Positions 35,847 through 45,094 of a stretch of DNA of 64,000 bases are shown one piece after another. The DNA is taken from assembly GCA_963674475.2 (NCBI GenBank), contig CAXXFQ010000008.1, forward strand, positions 248,001 through 312,000, read 5' to 3'. Positions within the stretch are counted from its first letter, which is position 1. Each line of letters starts with the position of its first letter. A model generated the notes under the pieces. It made no database searches. It was not told the DNA's origin and saw only the letters and a program-made list of their open reading frames with translations. Source of the DNA: CAXXFQ01 sp963674475 (GTDB taxonomy: Bacteria > Planctomycetota > Planctomycetia > Pirellulales > Thermoguttaceae). A program made the translations under genes and the position numbers.

Positions 35847-35978
35847 ATGGATTTCAAACGACTCGGCCGCAATTTGCTTCGGTACTTGGCGATCTATTGC
35901 GTTTTTGGGATCGTCGGGATCGTTTTCTTTCTTGTGCCGTGGCTCCGCTCGCGTCGGTCGGATCGGCCTGAGGCGTAA
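35847..35978 (+). CDS. Possible 43-residue single-pass membrane protein
   Basis: From an ATG at 35847: a short N-terminus (MDFKRLGRNLL), one clear transmembrane helix (YLAIYCVFGIVGIVFFLVPWL) flanked by positive residues (RSRRSDR), then the end. The positive charge on both sides and the clean hydrophobic stretch are suggestive of a real small membrane protein, but there is no homology I recognise and only a GGA motif upstream. It could be chance. Confidence 0.4.
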   Translation: MDFKRLGRNLLRYLAIYCVFGIVGIVFFLVPWLRSRRSDRPEA

Positions 35979-36053
35979 CCATTGTTTGACCTCGCGTTCC
36001 CCCTCTTCGCTTCCTTCCAAGCTTGTTTTTCGCGAAGCACTTCGCTAGAGTAA

Positions 36054-36121
36054 AATGCGTTCCCATTTGAAAATGGCACGTTCCTTCACGTCGAGCCGGC
36101 CTGTTTTCCTGAAGGGTAAGC
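36054..36121 (+). promoter_or_regulatory. Leader motif shared with the lipoprotein gene
   Basis: ATGCGTTCCCATTTGAAAAT followed by GGCACGTTCC and, about 20 bases later, GTTTTCCTGAAGGGTAAGC. It aligns with 14058-14123 in both blocks and in spacing. It lies about 95 bases before the BASS transporter start. Confidence 0.35.
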
Positions 36122-36216
36122 AGGTGGCGACTCGCAATTTCAAGTTGGAATAGGTCTAAAAGCTATCTTTGGTTATTTCACCTTTGCCCCGTTCCCCGGT
36201 CCCGCAAGCGCGTTTG

Positions 36217-37191
36217 ATGTTGACACTTTGGAAATGGTTTCGTGTTCTTTTAGAACGGTTGTTGGTCGTCTGGCTGATCCTGCTGTCATTGCTGGCACTG
36301 GTATGGCCCCGTTGGTTCGGGACCACGATCGATCCGTTTGTCGAGAGTCGTTTCCTTTTGAACGGCATCATCGCGGGGACGATGTTTGCGATCGGGGCCC
36401 TGCTGCCACGCGACGAGGTCCGGCAGGTTTTCCGACGATGGCCAACCGTTCTGGGCGGCACCGCGGTTCAGTATCTTTCCATGCCCTTGTTGGCCTATGG
36501 CATCGCAGTCGGATTTGGTTTTGAAGGGCCCTATCTGACCGGAATCGTCATGGCCGGATGCGTGCCGGGGGCGATGGCATCGAATGTCCTGTCGCTGGCC
36601 GCGCGGGCCAATGTGAGCTATTCGGTCGGTTTGACTGTCTCGGCGACCCTGCTTTCGCCGATCATGGTCCCCTTGGCAATGAAGTTGACGCTTGGTCAAT
36701 GGGAGTCGTTTTCGATCTTCGATACCAGTTGGATGCTCTTGATGACGGTCGTCGGCCCGGTTTTGTTGGGATATTGGCTTTCCCGAGCGAGTCGCCTCTT
36801 CGAAACGGCGGCCCGGAATCTGGCCCCGGTGATTGCGAATCTCTCGATCCTTTGGATCATCGCCGTCGTGGTCGGTTTGAACCGTGAACGTCTCACGCAG
36901 TTTCACGGCTGGTTGATCGTTGCCCTGTTGATATTGAACGTCGCCGGGTACTGCGCCGGTTTTCTCGGCGGGAGTTGGATGCGATTACCGACGGGGATGC
37001 GACGCGCGCTGACGCTGGAAGTCGGGATGCAAAATGCCGGGCTGGGGACCGTGTTGGTATTGAAACTTTTCGGCGACCGGCCGGAAACGGCGATCCCGAC
37101 GGCGATGTATACGTTCGGTTGCATGTTGACCGGCACTGTTTTGGCGCGGTGCTGGGCCGAATGGGGCCGCGATCAGACCGATTCCGAATAG
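36217..37191 (+). CDS. BASS-family (bile acid:sodium symporter-type) transporter
   Basis: 324-residue integral membrane protein with about nine or ten hydrophobic segments. Conserved BASS features include the region LTGIVMAGCVPGAMASNVLSLAARANVSYSVGLTVSATLLSPIMVPL, with the helix-breaking Gly/Pro/Asn crossover that binds sodium and substrate, and the second crossover LEVGMQNAGLGTVLVL. Bacterial members carry organic acids such as pantoate or other carboxylates; the substrate here is unknown. I chose the ATG at 36217; an upstream TTG at 36169 would add 16 residues. A separate promoter region with the shared leader motif precedes it. Confidence 0.88.
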   Translation: MLTLWKWFRVLLERLLVVWLILLSLLALVWPRWFGTTIDPFVESRFLLNGIIAGTMFAIGALLPRDEVRQVFRRWPTVLGGTAVQYLSMPLLAYGIAVGFGFEGPYLTGIVMAGCVPGAMASNVLSLAARANVSYSVGLTVSATLLSPIMVPLAMKLTLGQWESFSIFDTSWMLLMTVVGPVLLGYWLSRASRLFETAARNLAPVIANLSILWIIAVVVGLNRERLTQFHGWLIVALLILNVAGYCAGFLGGSWMRLPTGMRRALTLEVGMQNAGLGTVLVLKLFGDRPETAIPTAMYTFGCMLTGTVLARCWAEWGRDQTDSE

Positions 37192-38334
37192 GCGTAGCCG
37201 GTCGGTTTTTGTCAAACGCCGCAGGAAAAATCTTAAGAAGACGCTTCTTCTCGTCTTCTCGCAAAACGGTCGATTTCGCGATTGCTTTTGATAACCCCGC
37301 TGTAAACCTTCTGCTTACAAGGGGTGCCCTGATTGGTTTCGACCGATATGCGGGGGGCGGTCCGACGCGGTGTATCAATCCTTTTCTCATGGGATACCGC
37401 GTAAAATAAAAATAGGGCTGGTGGACACGAGCCTTTTCCCCACTTTTCGCCTCGAAGGAAGATTTTAAAAAAGGGATATCGAGAGGGCCGAGGGTAGGTG
37501 AAAAGGCTTGTAGTATTAATTTTTAGCAAACTAATGCTTTTTGCCTATTTTTTCTACGCTCACTAGTTGAAGGAGAATATGGCGGATTTATTAAAAAAAT
37601 CGAAAAAACCTAGGCCATTTCTCCAGAGAAGCAAATGGGGGAGTCGAACTCCGAAAACCTCTGAAAATCTCGTGTTTTTTGGGAACCGAACCCCTAAAAC
37701 GTGCTATTCCCCTCTGGTTAGGGAGGCAATTTATAAGTCTTTGAAGCCAAAGGGGTTAAAAACTTTTGTCGGGGGCGATTGACGGACCGCTTTGAATGGT
37801 TAAACTTCGAACACTCGTTCAAGATGTTGTGGTTCTATTTGAGTCTGACCACAATATCTAGGGGGTGAAGATGGTTTTACGCCTCTTTGGAGGGGTGTGT
37901 GTGGGGGCTTTTGGGGCGACCTTCGCCTTGGTCGAAAAAGGGGCTTTTCAGGAAACTTTTCGTTGCCCGTCTTATCCGGGAGAGGTGTGTCCTTTCCGAC
38001 GTTTCAAAGCCAATAAAAACCGTTTGTTTTGGTTCGAGTCTGGTCGGCCGGTAATGCCGGTTTTCAGTGTGTCTTTTTTCACAAGGAGTCACGGCTGGGC
38101 CGGTTGAGGGGGGGTATGCAGAGGCGAGCAGTTTCCCGCTAAAAACAGGGGCAACCTCAACTCGACCGAGCAGAGGTGAGCAGAGGTGAGTTTGAGTCAG
38201 TGATATTTGATTAGGTTGGGCAGTTCATGCCCGGTGATTCGGAATTAAGTCAGGCGAATAAAATATATTGAGCAACCGTGTGGGCATTAAGTCGGTATGG
38301 AAACCACCGGTTCGGTATTGGAAGGAGCGAAACC
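37192..38334. other. 1.1-kb region before the ribonucleotide reductase gene
   Basis: No convincing gene. Two weak candidates: a 67-residue frame at 37579-37782 preceded by AAGGAG, containing an internal repeat GSRTPKT/GNRTPKT, and a 78-residue frame at 37871-38107 preceded by GGGGGTG; neither resembles a family I know. The region also holds NrdR-box-like sites (37818-37866) and a tandem AGCAGAGGTG repeat (about 38168-38190). Part of it is probably a long leader of the reductase mRNA. Confidence 0.4.
37818..37866 (+). promoter_or_regulatory. Pair of NrdR-box-like sites
   Basis: TTCAAGATGTTGTGGT (37819-37834) and, inverted, ACCACAATATCTAGGGG (37849-37865) resemble the NrdR repressor box (ACAC-AATATATT-GTGT and the actinobacterial CCACTACATCTAGTGG form). 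Their spacing is about 30-31 bases centre to centre, three helical turns, as in known NrdR targets. The distance to the reductase start, about 470 bases, is unusually long. Confidence 0.4.
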
Positions 38335-41300
38335 ATGGAAAAGGTCGATTTGAATACAAATAAAAAACTTGACATTGGAGGCGAGAGTGGGGGCCGAGAG
38401 GAGTCGCCGATTTCGCCCAAGCCGGGGCTGAGTATCCAGCCGATCTTCTGTCCGGTCGAGGCGGCCGATCCGTTCGAGACGACCGAATGGGATCTTCGTA
38501 CCGCGTCGATCACTGGTGACAAGGGCGAAAAACTTTTCGAACAGACCGACTGCGAGATCCCGGCCGGTTGGAGTCAGTTGGCCACCAACGTCGTCATCAG
38601 TAAATATTTTTACGGTGAGAACGGCACCGCCGAGCGAGAGACGAGCGTTCGCCAATTGATCCATCGGGTCGCTCGGACGATTGCCGATTGGGGTGTCAAA
38701 GACGGCTACTTTGAATCGGCCGAAGAGGGCGAGACCTTTTATCGGGATCTGGCCTGGCTGTGTCTCCATCAACACGCCTCGTTCAATTCGCCCGTCTGGT
38801 TCAACGTCGGGCTGTACCACCAGTATGGTGTCAAGGGAGCGTCCTGCAATTGGAACTGGGACCCGGAAGTGGGCAAGGCGGTTCAGCCGGAAAACCCGTA
38901 CGAATATCCTCAAGCGTCGGCCTGCTTCATCCAGAGTGTGCAGGACAATATGGAGGATATCATGGAGCTGGCCCGGAGTGAGGCGATGCTCTTCAAGTTC
39001 GGTTCTGGCACCGGCACCGACCTGTCGACGTTGCGATCGCATCGGGAAAAGCTGGCCGGCGGCGGAAAACCGTCGGGACCCCTTTCGTTCATGCGGGTTT
39101 ACGACCAGATCGCGGCGGTCGTCAAGAGCGGTGGCAAGACGCGTCGCGCGGCCAAGATGCAATCGATCAAGGTCTGGCACCCCGATATCCTCGAGTTCAT
39201 CGAGTGCAAGGGGAAGGAAGAGGAAAAGGCGCTCCTCTTGATGAGAGAGGGTGGCTACAACTACGAGCAGGCCTACAATTCGATTCTTTTCCAAAACGCC
39301 AACCTTTCGGTCCGGCTTTCGGACGATTTCATGGAGGCGGTCGAGAGCAAAAAGTCGTGGACGACCCGTTGGGTCACCGATCCGACTCACGAGGGACCGA
39401 CCTATCAGGCCGACGAGCTGATGAGCAAGATGTCGGAGGCGACCTGGCGCTGCGGCGATCCGGGGGTCCAGTACGACACGACGATCAACCGGTGGCACAC
39501 CTGTCCGAATTCGGGACGGATCAACGCGTCGAACCCGTGTAGCGAGTACATGTTCATCGACGATTCGGCCTGTAATCTGGCGAGTATCAACTTGATGAAG
39601 TTCCGCGCCGAGGACGGGACGTTTGAGGCCGACCGGTTCAAGGCGGCCTGTCGACTGGTTCTGATTGCCCAGGAAATTTTGGTCGATCATGCCAGCTACC
39701 CGACGCAAAAGATCGCGTCCAACAGCCATCGGTTCCGTCCGTTGGGCCTGGGTTACTCGAACTTGGGCAGTCTTTTGATGGCCAACGGCTTGCCGTACGA
39801 TTCGGACGAGGGACGGGCGATCTGCGGCGCGGTGACTGCCTTGTTGCACGGCACGGCCAACCTGACCAGTGCTGAGCTGGCCGCGGTCAAGGAGCCGTTC
39901 GACGCTTACGAAGAGAACCGAATTCCGATGCTTCGCGTCATGCAGCGGCACCGCGACTATGTCGAGCGGATCGAGCACGGTCCGGCCTATCTTAAAGATG
40001 CGGCGTTGGACCTGTGGGACCGGGTGGTCGCCGCCGGACATCGGGACGGATTCCGCAACGCGCAGGTGACCGTCTTGGCGCCGACCGGCACGATCAGCTT
40101 CATGATGGACTGCGACACGACCGGCATCGAACCGGACATTGCGTTGGTCAAGTTCAAGCAGTTGGCCGGCGGCGGGCTCTTGAAGATGGTCAATGGGACC
40201 GTCCCGCTAGGGCTCGAGACGCTCGGCTACGACAAAGAGACGATCCGATCGATCATCGCCCATATTGAAAAAGAAGGGACGATCGAAGGAGCGGCCGATT
40301 TGAAGGACGAGCATTTGCCGGTGTTTGACTGTGCCTTCCAGGCCGAGGGGGGAACCCGATCGATTTCGTGGATGGGCCACGTTCGGATGATGGGGGCCGC
40401 GCAGCCGTTTATCTCCGGGGCGATTTCGAAGACGGTCAACATGCCGTCGGACAGTACGGCCAACGACGTCAAAAATGCCTATACGGAAGGCTGGCGGATG
40501 GGCTTGAAGGCGTTGGCCATCTATCGCGATGGTTCGAAGGGGGGACAGCCGCTTTCGGTTCAAAAGAAGGAAAAGAAAAAGAAGAAAAAGGTGGTCGGCG
40601 CCCCGCGACGCGAACGGTTGCCCGATACCCGGCCGTCGATCACCCACAAGTTCAGCATTGCCGGTCACGAAGGGTATCTCAACGTCGGCCTTTACCCGGA
40701 CGGCCGACCGGGCGAGTTGTTCATCACGATGGCCAAGGAAGGAAGTACGATTGGCGGCTTGATGGACTGCTTCGGCACGAGCGTGTCGATGAGTTTGCAA
40801 TACGGTGTGCCGCTTGAGGTGTATGTGAAAAAGTTCTCGCATACCCGCTTTGAGCCGATGGGGCATACGAAGAACCCGGACATCCGGATTGCCAAGAGTA
40901 TCGTCGACTACATCTTCCGCTGGATGGGAATCACTTTTATAAGCGGCTACCGAGAAGCCAACGGAGGAGCGCCTTCGACCAGCTCGCCGTCATCCGGTGG
41001 AAAGTCAAAAACGGGTTCGCAGGTGGACGAATCCGAGTCGCAGCCTACCTCCACGAAGGCAGGTAGGCCGAATCCGGGTCAAGGAACGGCCGCCCAATCG
41101 ACGACCTCCACCAACAACGGCTCGGGTACGAACGGCTCTGGATCTAACGGTTCGGGTTCTAATGGCTCTGGCGGGAACGGCTCGCCCACGGCCTCGGCCT
41201 TGTTTGATGTTCCTGCCGCGACGGAGGAAGGGACTTCTTCGGGCGTTTCCCTGTTGCGGAAGGCCAAGTCGAGCCTCTTGCCCGAATCGCCGGCCTCGGC

Positions 41301-41445
41301 GGGCAACCCGTTTGTCTCTCGAGAGGAACAGTTTGCCAATTTCCAAACCGACGCGCCTTCATGCGATTGTTGCGGTGCGATCACGGTTCGCAACGGGAAC
41401 TGTTACCTCTGCTACAACTGCGGGGCCAGCATGGGCTGCTCCTAA
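38335..41445 (+). CDS. nrdJ: Class II (adenosylcobalamin-dependent) ribonucleotide reductase
   Basis: Reduces ribonucleotides to deoxyribonucleotides using a cobalamin-generated thiyl radical; no oxygen and no small subunit needed. 1036 residues. The active-site triad Asn400-Cys402-Glu404 lies in ASNPCSEYMFIDDSACNLASINL, and LAPTGTISFMMDCDTTGIEPD and RYSM-like phosphate-binding segments follow. A Lys-rich linker (about 745-755) precedes a TSCPD-type domain (ITHKFSIAGHEGYLNVGLYPDG), then a Gly/Ser/Asn-rich linker built of NGSGS units and a zinc-ribbon-like tail CDCCG...CYLCYNCGASMGCS that probably carries the redox-relay cysteines. The ATG at 38335 follows AAGGAG; an upstream GTG lacks support. 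A strong terminator follows. Confidence 0.96.
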   Translation: MEKVDLNTNKKLDIGGESGGREESPISPKPGLSIQPIFCPVEAADPFETTEWDLRTASITGDKGEKLFEQTDCEIPAGWSQLATNVVISKYFYGENGTAERETSVRQLIHRVARTIADWGVKDGYFESAEEGETFYRDLAWLCLHQHASFNSPVWFNVGLYHQYGVKGASCNWNWDPEVGKAVQPENPYEYPQASACFIQSVQDNMEDIMELARSEAMLFKFGSGTGTDLSTLRSHREKLAGGGKPSGPLSFMRVYDQIAAVVKSGGKTRRAAKMQSIKVWHPDILEFIECKGKEEEKALLLMREGGYNYEQAYNSILFQNANLSVRLSDDFMEAVESKKSWTTRWVTDPTHEGPTYQADELMSKMSEATWRCGDPGVQYDTTINRWHTCPNSGRINASNPCSEYMFIDDSACNLASINLMKFRAEDGTFEADRFKAACRLVLIAQEILVDHASYPTQKIASNSHRFRPLGLGYSNLGSLLMANGLPYDSDEGRAICGAVTALLHGTANLTSAELAAVKEPFDAYEENRIPMLRVMQRHRDYVERIEHGPAYLKDAALDLWDRVVAAGHRDGFRNAQVTVLAPTGTISFMMDCDTTGIEPDIALVKFKQLAGGGLLKMVNGTVPLGLETLGYDKETIRSIIAHIEKEGTIEGAADLKDEHLPVFDCAFQAEGGTRSISWMGHVRMMGAAQPFISGAISKTVNMPSDSTANDVKNAYTEGWRMGLKALAIYRDGSKGGQPLSVQKKEKKKKKKVVGAPRRERLPDTRPSITHKFSIAGHEGYLNVGLYPDGRPGELFITMAKEGSTIGGLMDCFGTSVSMSLQYGVPLEVYVKKFSHTRFEPMGHTKNPDIRIAKSIVDYIFRWMGITFISGYREANGGAPSTSSPSSGGKSKTGSQVDESESQPTSTKAGRPNPGQGTAAQSTTSTNNGSGTNGSGSNGSGSNGSGGNGSPTASALFDVPAATEEGTSSGVSLLRKAKSSLLPESPASAGNPFVSREEQFANFQTDAPSCDCCGAITVRNGNCYLCYNCGASMGCS

Positions 41446-41483
41446 GTCCGGTTCGTCGCAGACTACTTGATAGTGATTTTTTA

Positions 41484-41523
41484 AACCACCCGGGACCAAC
41501 TAAAGTCCCGGTTGGTTTTTTCA
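41484..41523 (+). terminator. Strong terminator after nrdJ
   Basis: AACCACCCGGGAC and GTCCCGGTTGGTT pair with one mismatch around CAACTAAA, followed by six or more T. Confidence 0.88.
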
Positions 41524-42495
41524 TTAAAGGTTGAAAAGGGAACTATTTCCTTGAAAAAGGAGGTTTACCGACCGATTATCTTGTTTCGCCTAGGATCGGT
41601 AGCCAAGGTGAAGGGGTTTATGGCGGCAAAAAACACCCCCGCGGCGCCGACGGGTCGGTCTGGACCAGTTGGATTCGTTGGGGGACCAAGAACGTCCAGC
41701 CGGAGGAGACGCAACGCCAGGAGTTAGCAATGGTCTGGTCATAATAGGTGGGTGGCTTGTCAATGGATAGTAGGGCCATTCTCCTTACTTTACCCCTTTT
41801 CTGAGCGCAATCGATCCAAACGGCTCGGTTTGCCTTTTCTCGTCACCAAATAGGCCGTTCGGTTTTACTTCTTCTTGCAAATTTGGGAATTTCTAGATAC
41901 GCTGAAAGTAGTAAAAAAGGGTCTTTTCTGTCGTTGTGCTGGTATCGGGTCAGATTGGGTGCCACCAGGTTCCGGGAATCGGTTCCTAATTGAATCGGGA
42001 ATTTTCGATTTTCAAGGAAGGGCAGCCATACAGAATATCAGAGCCAATGAGTTAATTTTTCCGCTTCGTCGAGCCAAGGGGAACTTGCCTTTTGGGCCGG
42101 AATGAAATGAAGTTCTTCTTTTGGTAAACTTGATGATCAACCAGTTTGCCAAGGGAATTAGGGCCGGTTAGGAAACTGGTCGGTGGGGAAGCGGGCGTGT
42201 GAAAGGCCCTTGCGGTGGGTGTTTTTTCTTTTCGATAGTCTCATCTCGTACCATCGTTGCAGGTTCCGTTTTCGAGCTTCTTTTGCGAGGAGCTTTTTGA
42301 TGTGGTCTTGGCTGGCGAGTGAAAAAGCGATCCAGCGATAAAGGCCTCGGAAGAGGTGTAGAAAACCGAGGGCGTCAAAACAAACCAAAGGATTTTTTAT
42401 AATACCCGTTCGGATTGCGACGCAATCAAAGGTCTCTTTTGGTGATTTCATGCCGAAAAGGCTGTCGATAAGCAACTGACCGGAAACATGCCACT
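41524..42495. other. Gene-poor region before the Ser/Thr kinase
   Basis: About 970 bases. A 35-residue Arg-rich frame (41621-41727, preceded by AAGGGG) and a 97-residue minus frame (42451-42158) are possible but unsupported by any family. A perfect small hairpin GATTGCG-A-CGCAATC lies at 42413-42427 and resembles the stem at 56245-56259. TATAAT at about 42398 may be a -10 element for the kinase. Confidence 0.4.
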
Positions 42496-45072
42496 ATGTT
42501 GATTTCGTCACCGGAAGCCTTCCTCGAAGCTCTTGAAAAAAGCCGCCTGCTAACGCCGCAGCAGATGGACGAGGCTCGCGATGTGACGCTTCTCACCGAC
42601 GACTTTCAGCAGATGACCCAGATGTTTGTCGATCAGGGGATTCTGACCGAGTGGCAACTCTCGCAACTTCTGGCCCATAAGAAGACGTTCTTTTTGGGGA
42701 ACTACGTGTTGCTTGGCCTGTGTGGTCGAGGCAACATGGGGAGTGTCTTTCTGGCCCGCCATACCACGATGAATCGTCAGGTGGCGATCAAAGTCCTTCC
42801 CAAGAAGGTGGGGAAGAATCCTGAATTTCGCGAGCGTTTTCTTACGGAAGCGCGGGCCAGCGCTTTGTTGGATCACCCTAATATCGTCCAGGCATTCGAT
42901 GTCGATAAAGAGGGGGACCGGTACTTCATCGTGATGGAGTACGTGCCCGGGTATACGCTCGAAGATTGGGTTGAGTTGGAAGGGCCACTCGATTTGGGTT
43001 GTGCTGTCGATTTCATTCGTCAGACCGCCGCCGGGCTGGCCCACGCCCACGGGCGGAACATGATCCACTGCGATATTAAACCGTCCAATCTTTTAGTGAA
43101 CGAGCAGGGCGTTTTGAAAATCCTCGATATGGGGATGGCACGCCTGATCAACACGGATTCGCAAGGGGACGACTCCTCCACCCGACGTGACGAGCGGATT
43201 CTCGGCACGGTCGATTACATGTCGCCGGAACAGGCGATTCAAGGTCCGAATTTCGACCATCGAGCTGATATCTATTCGCTTGGGTGTACGTTTTACTATC
43301 TACTGACGGGGCGTCCCCCGTTTGCGCAAGGGACGCTGACCCAACGAATTCTGATGCATCAGACCGAGATGCCGGTCGACCCGCGAGAGTTATGTTCCGA
43401 CATTCCGCAAGAGTTGGTCGACGTTTGCATGAAGATGATGGAAAAGGATCCGGACGATCGTTTTCAAAACGCGGAAGAGATTATCGAGGCGTTGCCCAAA
43501 TGGAAGTCGCCCCGTCCGATCCCCGAAGAAAGAATGTATTCCTATGAACCGGCCGATGAAGTCGCCCCGTTTGCGCCGGAGCCGGAACCGGTCGATCCGG
43601 CGCTCGAAGCGTCGTTAGGGCCTCCGGTCGAGAATCCGCTGGAGTCGATTGTGCCGACGACCGAGGGGCCGGCGATCGAGAAATTTTCGAAGCACCAAAC
43701 CGACTGGAGTGATGAAAAGCGGTTGACGGCCATTTTAGGTGGGATTATCGTCACGGCGGTCGGTTTTTTAGTCATCTTGATGTTGGTCTTCCTGTTTATG
43801 CCGGGGTCTTCAGAGGAAGAAACGGCGTCGAGTTCGGAAGCCGGTGCGCAGGTCACTTCGGCGGAGTCGCCCCCTTCGGACGAATCCGTCCTGGAAAAAG
43901 AAAATTCGGGCGAACGAGGCGCATTGGATGCTGGAGCAAAGGCCCCTTCTGTCAAAGATTTAGAGGAAAAAGCGGCCTCCACGAAAAAAGAAGTTTCCTC
44001 TGCGGTTTCGAATCCGGCGCCGTTGCCGAACGAAAAAAAGGAACCGCTCGAGGAACTGCCGGAGCGATTTTTCGAGTTCCCGACTTATTTTCAACTTCAC
44101 ACCTACTTCCTAAGCGATACCCTTATCGGCATGTTGATTCCTCGGAAAGGGGAAAAGGTCGAGGTGGAGCTCGTTGGGGGAGATTTGGTTTTGGGAAAAA
44201 AGAGCGGTTTTGAACTGATAGCCCAACCGGATGGAAAGAAATGGGTGGTTCACCTGACCGATAAAGACGGTCGAAGCAAAGAAGTGGCCTGTTTTGGCCT
44301 GGCAGCCGCCTTTGGTCGTTATCGATTGCTTTTCTCTTGGCTCGAATCGGGAGGTCTCGAACAGCGTACCGTTTTGCGTGATACGCTCCTCAAGGTTCGT
44401 GTCGGGTCGGAAGAGCGTTTGCTTCCGTTACGACGTCCTCGTTCGATGATGCCGTTGAAAATCGATCCGCTTGCCGAGTCGTTGGAAAGTGCTTTTACGC
44501 CGGAAAGCAATCTTGAAACGGGCGTCCTTCGTTTGGAATTAACCGGTTTCGAAGGACCTTTAAAAGCGTCTTTTGAAAAAGGGAAGGTGTTGCGGCCGGG
44601 CGAATCGTTGAAGTTGACGCTTGATACGGGAATGCAAGCGAAAATGGTCCTGGATGCCAAGTATGAGGTCAAGGAAAAGCAACGTTTTCTCAAAGTGACA
44701 GGACGCTGTAGCTTCGAAAATCCTTTCGGCAACAAGATGATTTTTCCCTTTCCGGCAGCAGGCTACGAATTGGAGCGGCATTCGAAAAAATGGAAAACCG
44801 AATTGGCTTCGATATCCAAGCGGATTCTCGTTATCAAAAGAAAAATCGAGGCGAATCAAGATCCCCAAAAAGATGTGGAGTTGAATAAACAGCTCAAAGG
44901 GTTTCAGGATTTTAATCGGGAGTGGAAAAAGTTGGAAAAAATTCTGGGGGATAAGTCCGGTTTGGGGACGCTGTATTTTCGCGAATATCTCGATTTGAAC
45001 GGGGTGGAAGTCGACCTGAACGACGCGAGGGTCGATCCGGAAGAGCTTAAGGACCAAGAGGACTCGAAGTGA
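42496..45072 (+). CDS. Transmembrane Ser/Thr protein kinase (Hanks type) with unknown outer domain
   Basis: 858 residues. The cytoplasmic kinase domain spans about 68-330: Gly-rich loop GLCGRGNMGSVFLA, ATP lysine Lys99 in VAIKVL, catalytic loop HCDIKPSNLL (Asp193), metal-binding DMG (211-213, usually DFG), and the APE region as MSPEQA. The usual HRD arginine is a cysteine, so this is a non-RD kinase. Residues before 68 form the small helical domain common in planctomycete kinases. One membrane helix (about 417-437, ILGGIIVTAVGFLVILMLVFL) separates it from a low-complexity acidic stalk and a C-terminal domain of about 320 residues I cannot assign, rich in beta-like segments with a closing Lys-rich coiled coil. 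It is followed after 22 bases by a two-component pair, perhaps part of one signalling cluster. Confidence 0.92.
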   Translation: MLISSPEAFLEALEKSRLLTPQQMDEARDVTLLTDDFQQMTQMFVDQGILTEWQLSQLLAHKKTFFLGNYVLLGLCGRGNMGSVFLARHTTMNRQVAIKVLPKKVGKNPEFRERFLTEARASALLDHPNIVQAFDVDKEGDRYFIVMEYVPGYTLEDWVELEGPLDLGCAVDFIRQTAAGLAHAHGRNMIHCDIKPSNLLVNEQGVLKILDMGMARLINTDSQGDDSSTRRDERILGTVDYMSPEQAIQGPNFDHRADIYSLGCTFYYLLTGRPPFAQGTLTQRILMHQTEMPVDPRELCSDIPQELVDVCMKMMEKDPDDRFQNAEEIIEALPKWKSPRPIPEERMYSYEPADEVAPFAPEPEPVDPALEASLGPPVENPLESIVPTTEGPAIEKFSKHQTDWSDEKRLTAILGGIIVTAVGFLVILMLVFLFMPGSSEEETASSSEAGAQVTSAESPPSDESVLEKENSGERGALDAGAKAPSVKDLEEKAASTKKEVSSAVSNPAPLPNEKKEPLEELPERFFEFPTYFQLHTYFLSDTLIGMLIPRKGEKVEVELVGGDLVLGKKSGFELIAQPDGKKWVVHLTDKDGRSKEVACFGLAAAFGRYRLLFSWLESGGLEQRTVLRDTLLKVRVGSEERLLPLRRPRSMMPLKIDPLAESLESAFTPESNLETGVLRLELTGFEGPLKASFEKGKVLRPGESLKLTLDTGMQAKMVLDAKYEVKEKQRFLKVTGRCSFENPFGNKMIFPFPAAGYELERHSKKWKTELASISKRILVIKRKIEANQDPQKDVELNKQLKGFQDFNREWKKLEKILGDKSGLGTLYFREYLDLNGVEVDLNDARVDPEELKDQEDSK

Positions 45073-45094
45073 AAACGGGAGGGCGGTGAAGGGG

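Noticed and set aside
37640..37720. T-arm-like GTTCGA sequences on the minus strand, possible tRNA or tmRNA
   Set aside because: The T-stem has two mismatches and no matching acceptor stem, D-arm or anticodon arm can be drawn upstream.
37567..37782. Short frame with GSRTPKT/GNRTPKT repeat
   Set aside because: It has a fair ribosome binding site, but no family resemblance, low complexity and an internal DNA repeat; too weak to call a gene.
37871..38334. Adenosylcobalamin riboswitch before the B12-dependent reductase
   Set aside because: I looked for the conserved B12 box and the GCCACTG-type core and found neither; only a covariance search could settle it.
42158..42475. 97-105-residue minus frame before the Ser/Thr kinase
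   Set aside because: No ribosome binding site and no recognisable family; it contains a hairpin of the intergenic type at 42413-42427, which argues for non-coding DNA.
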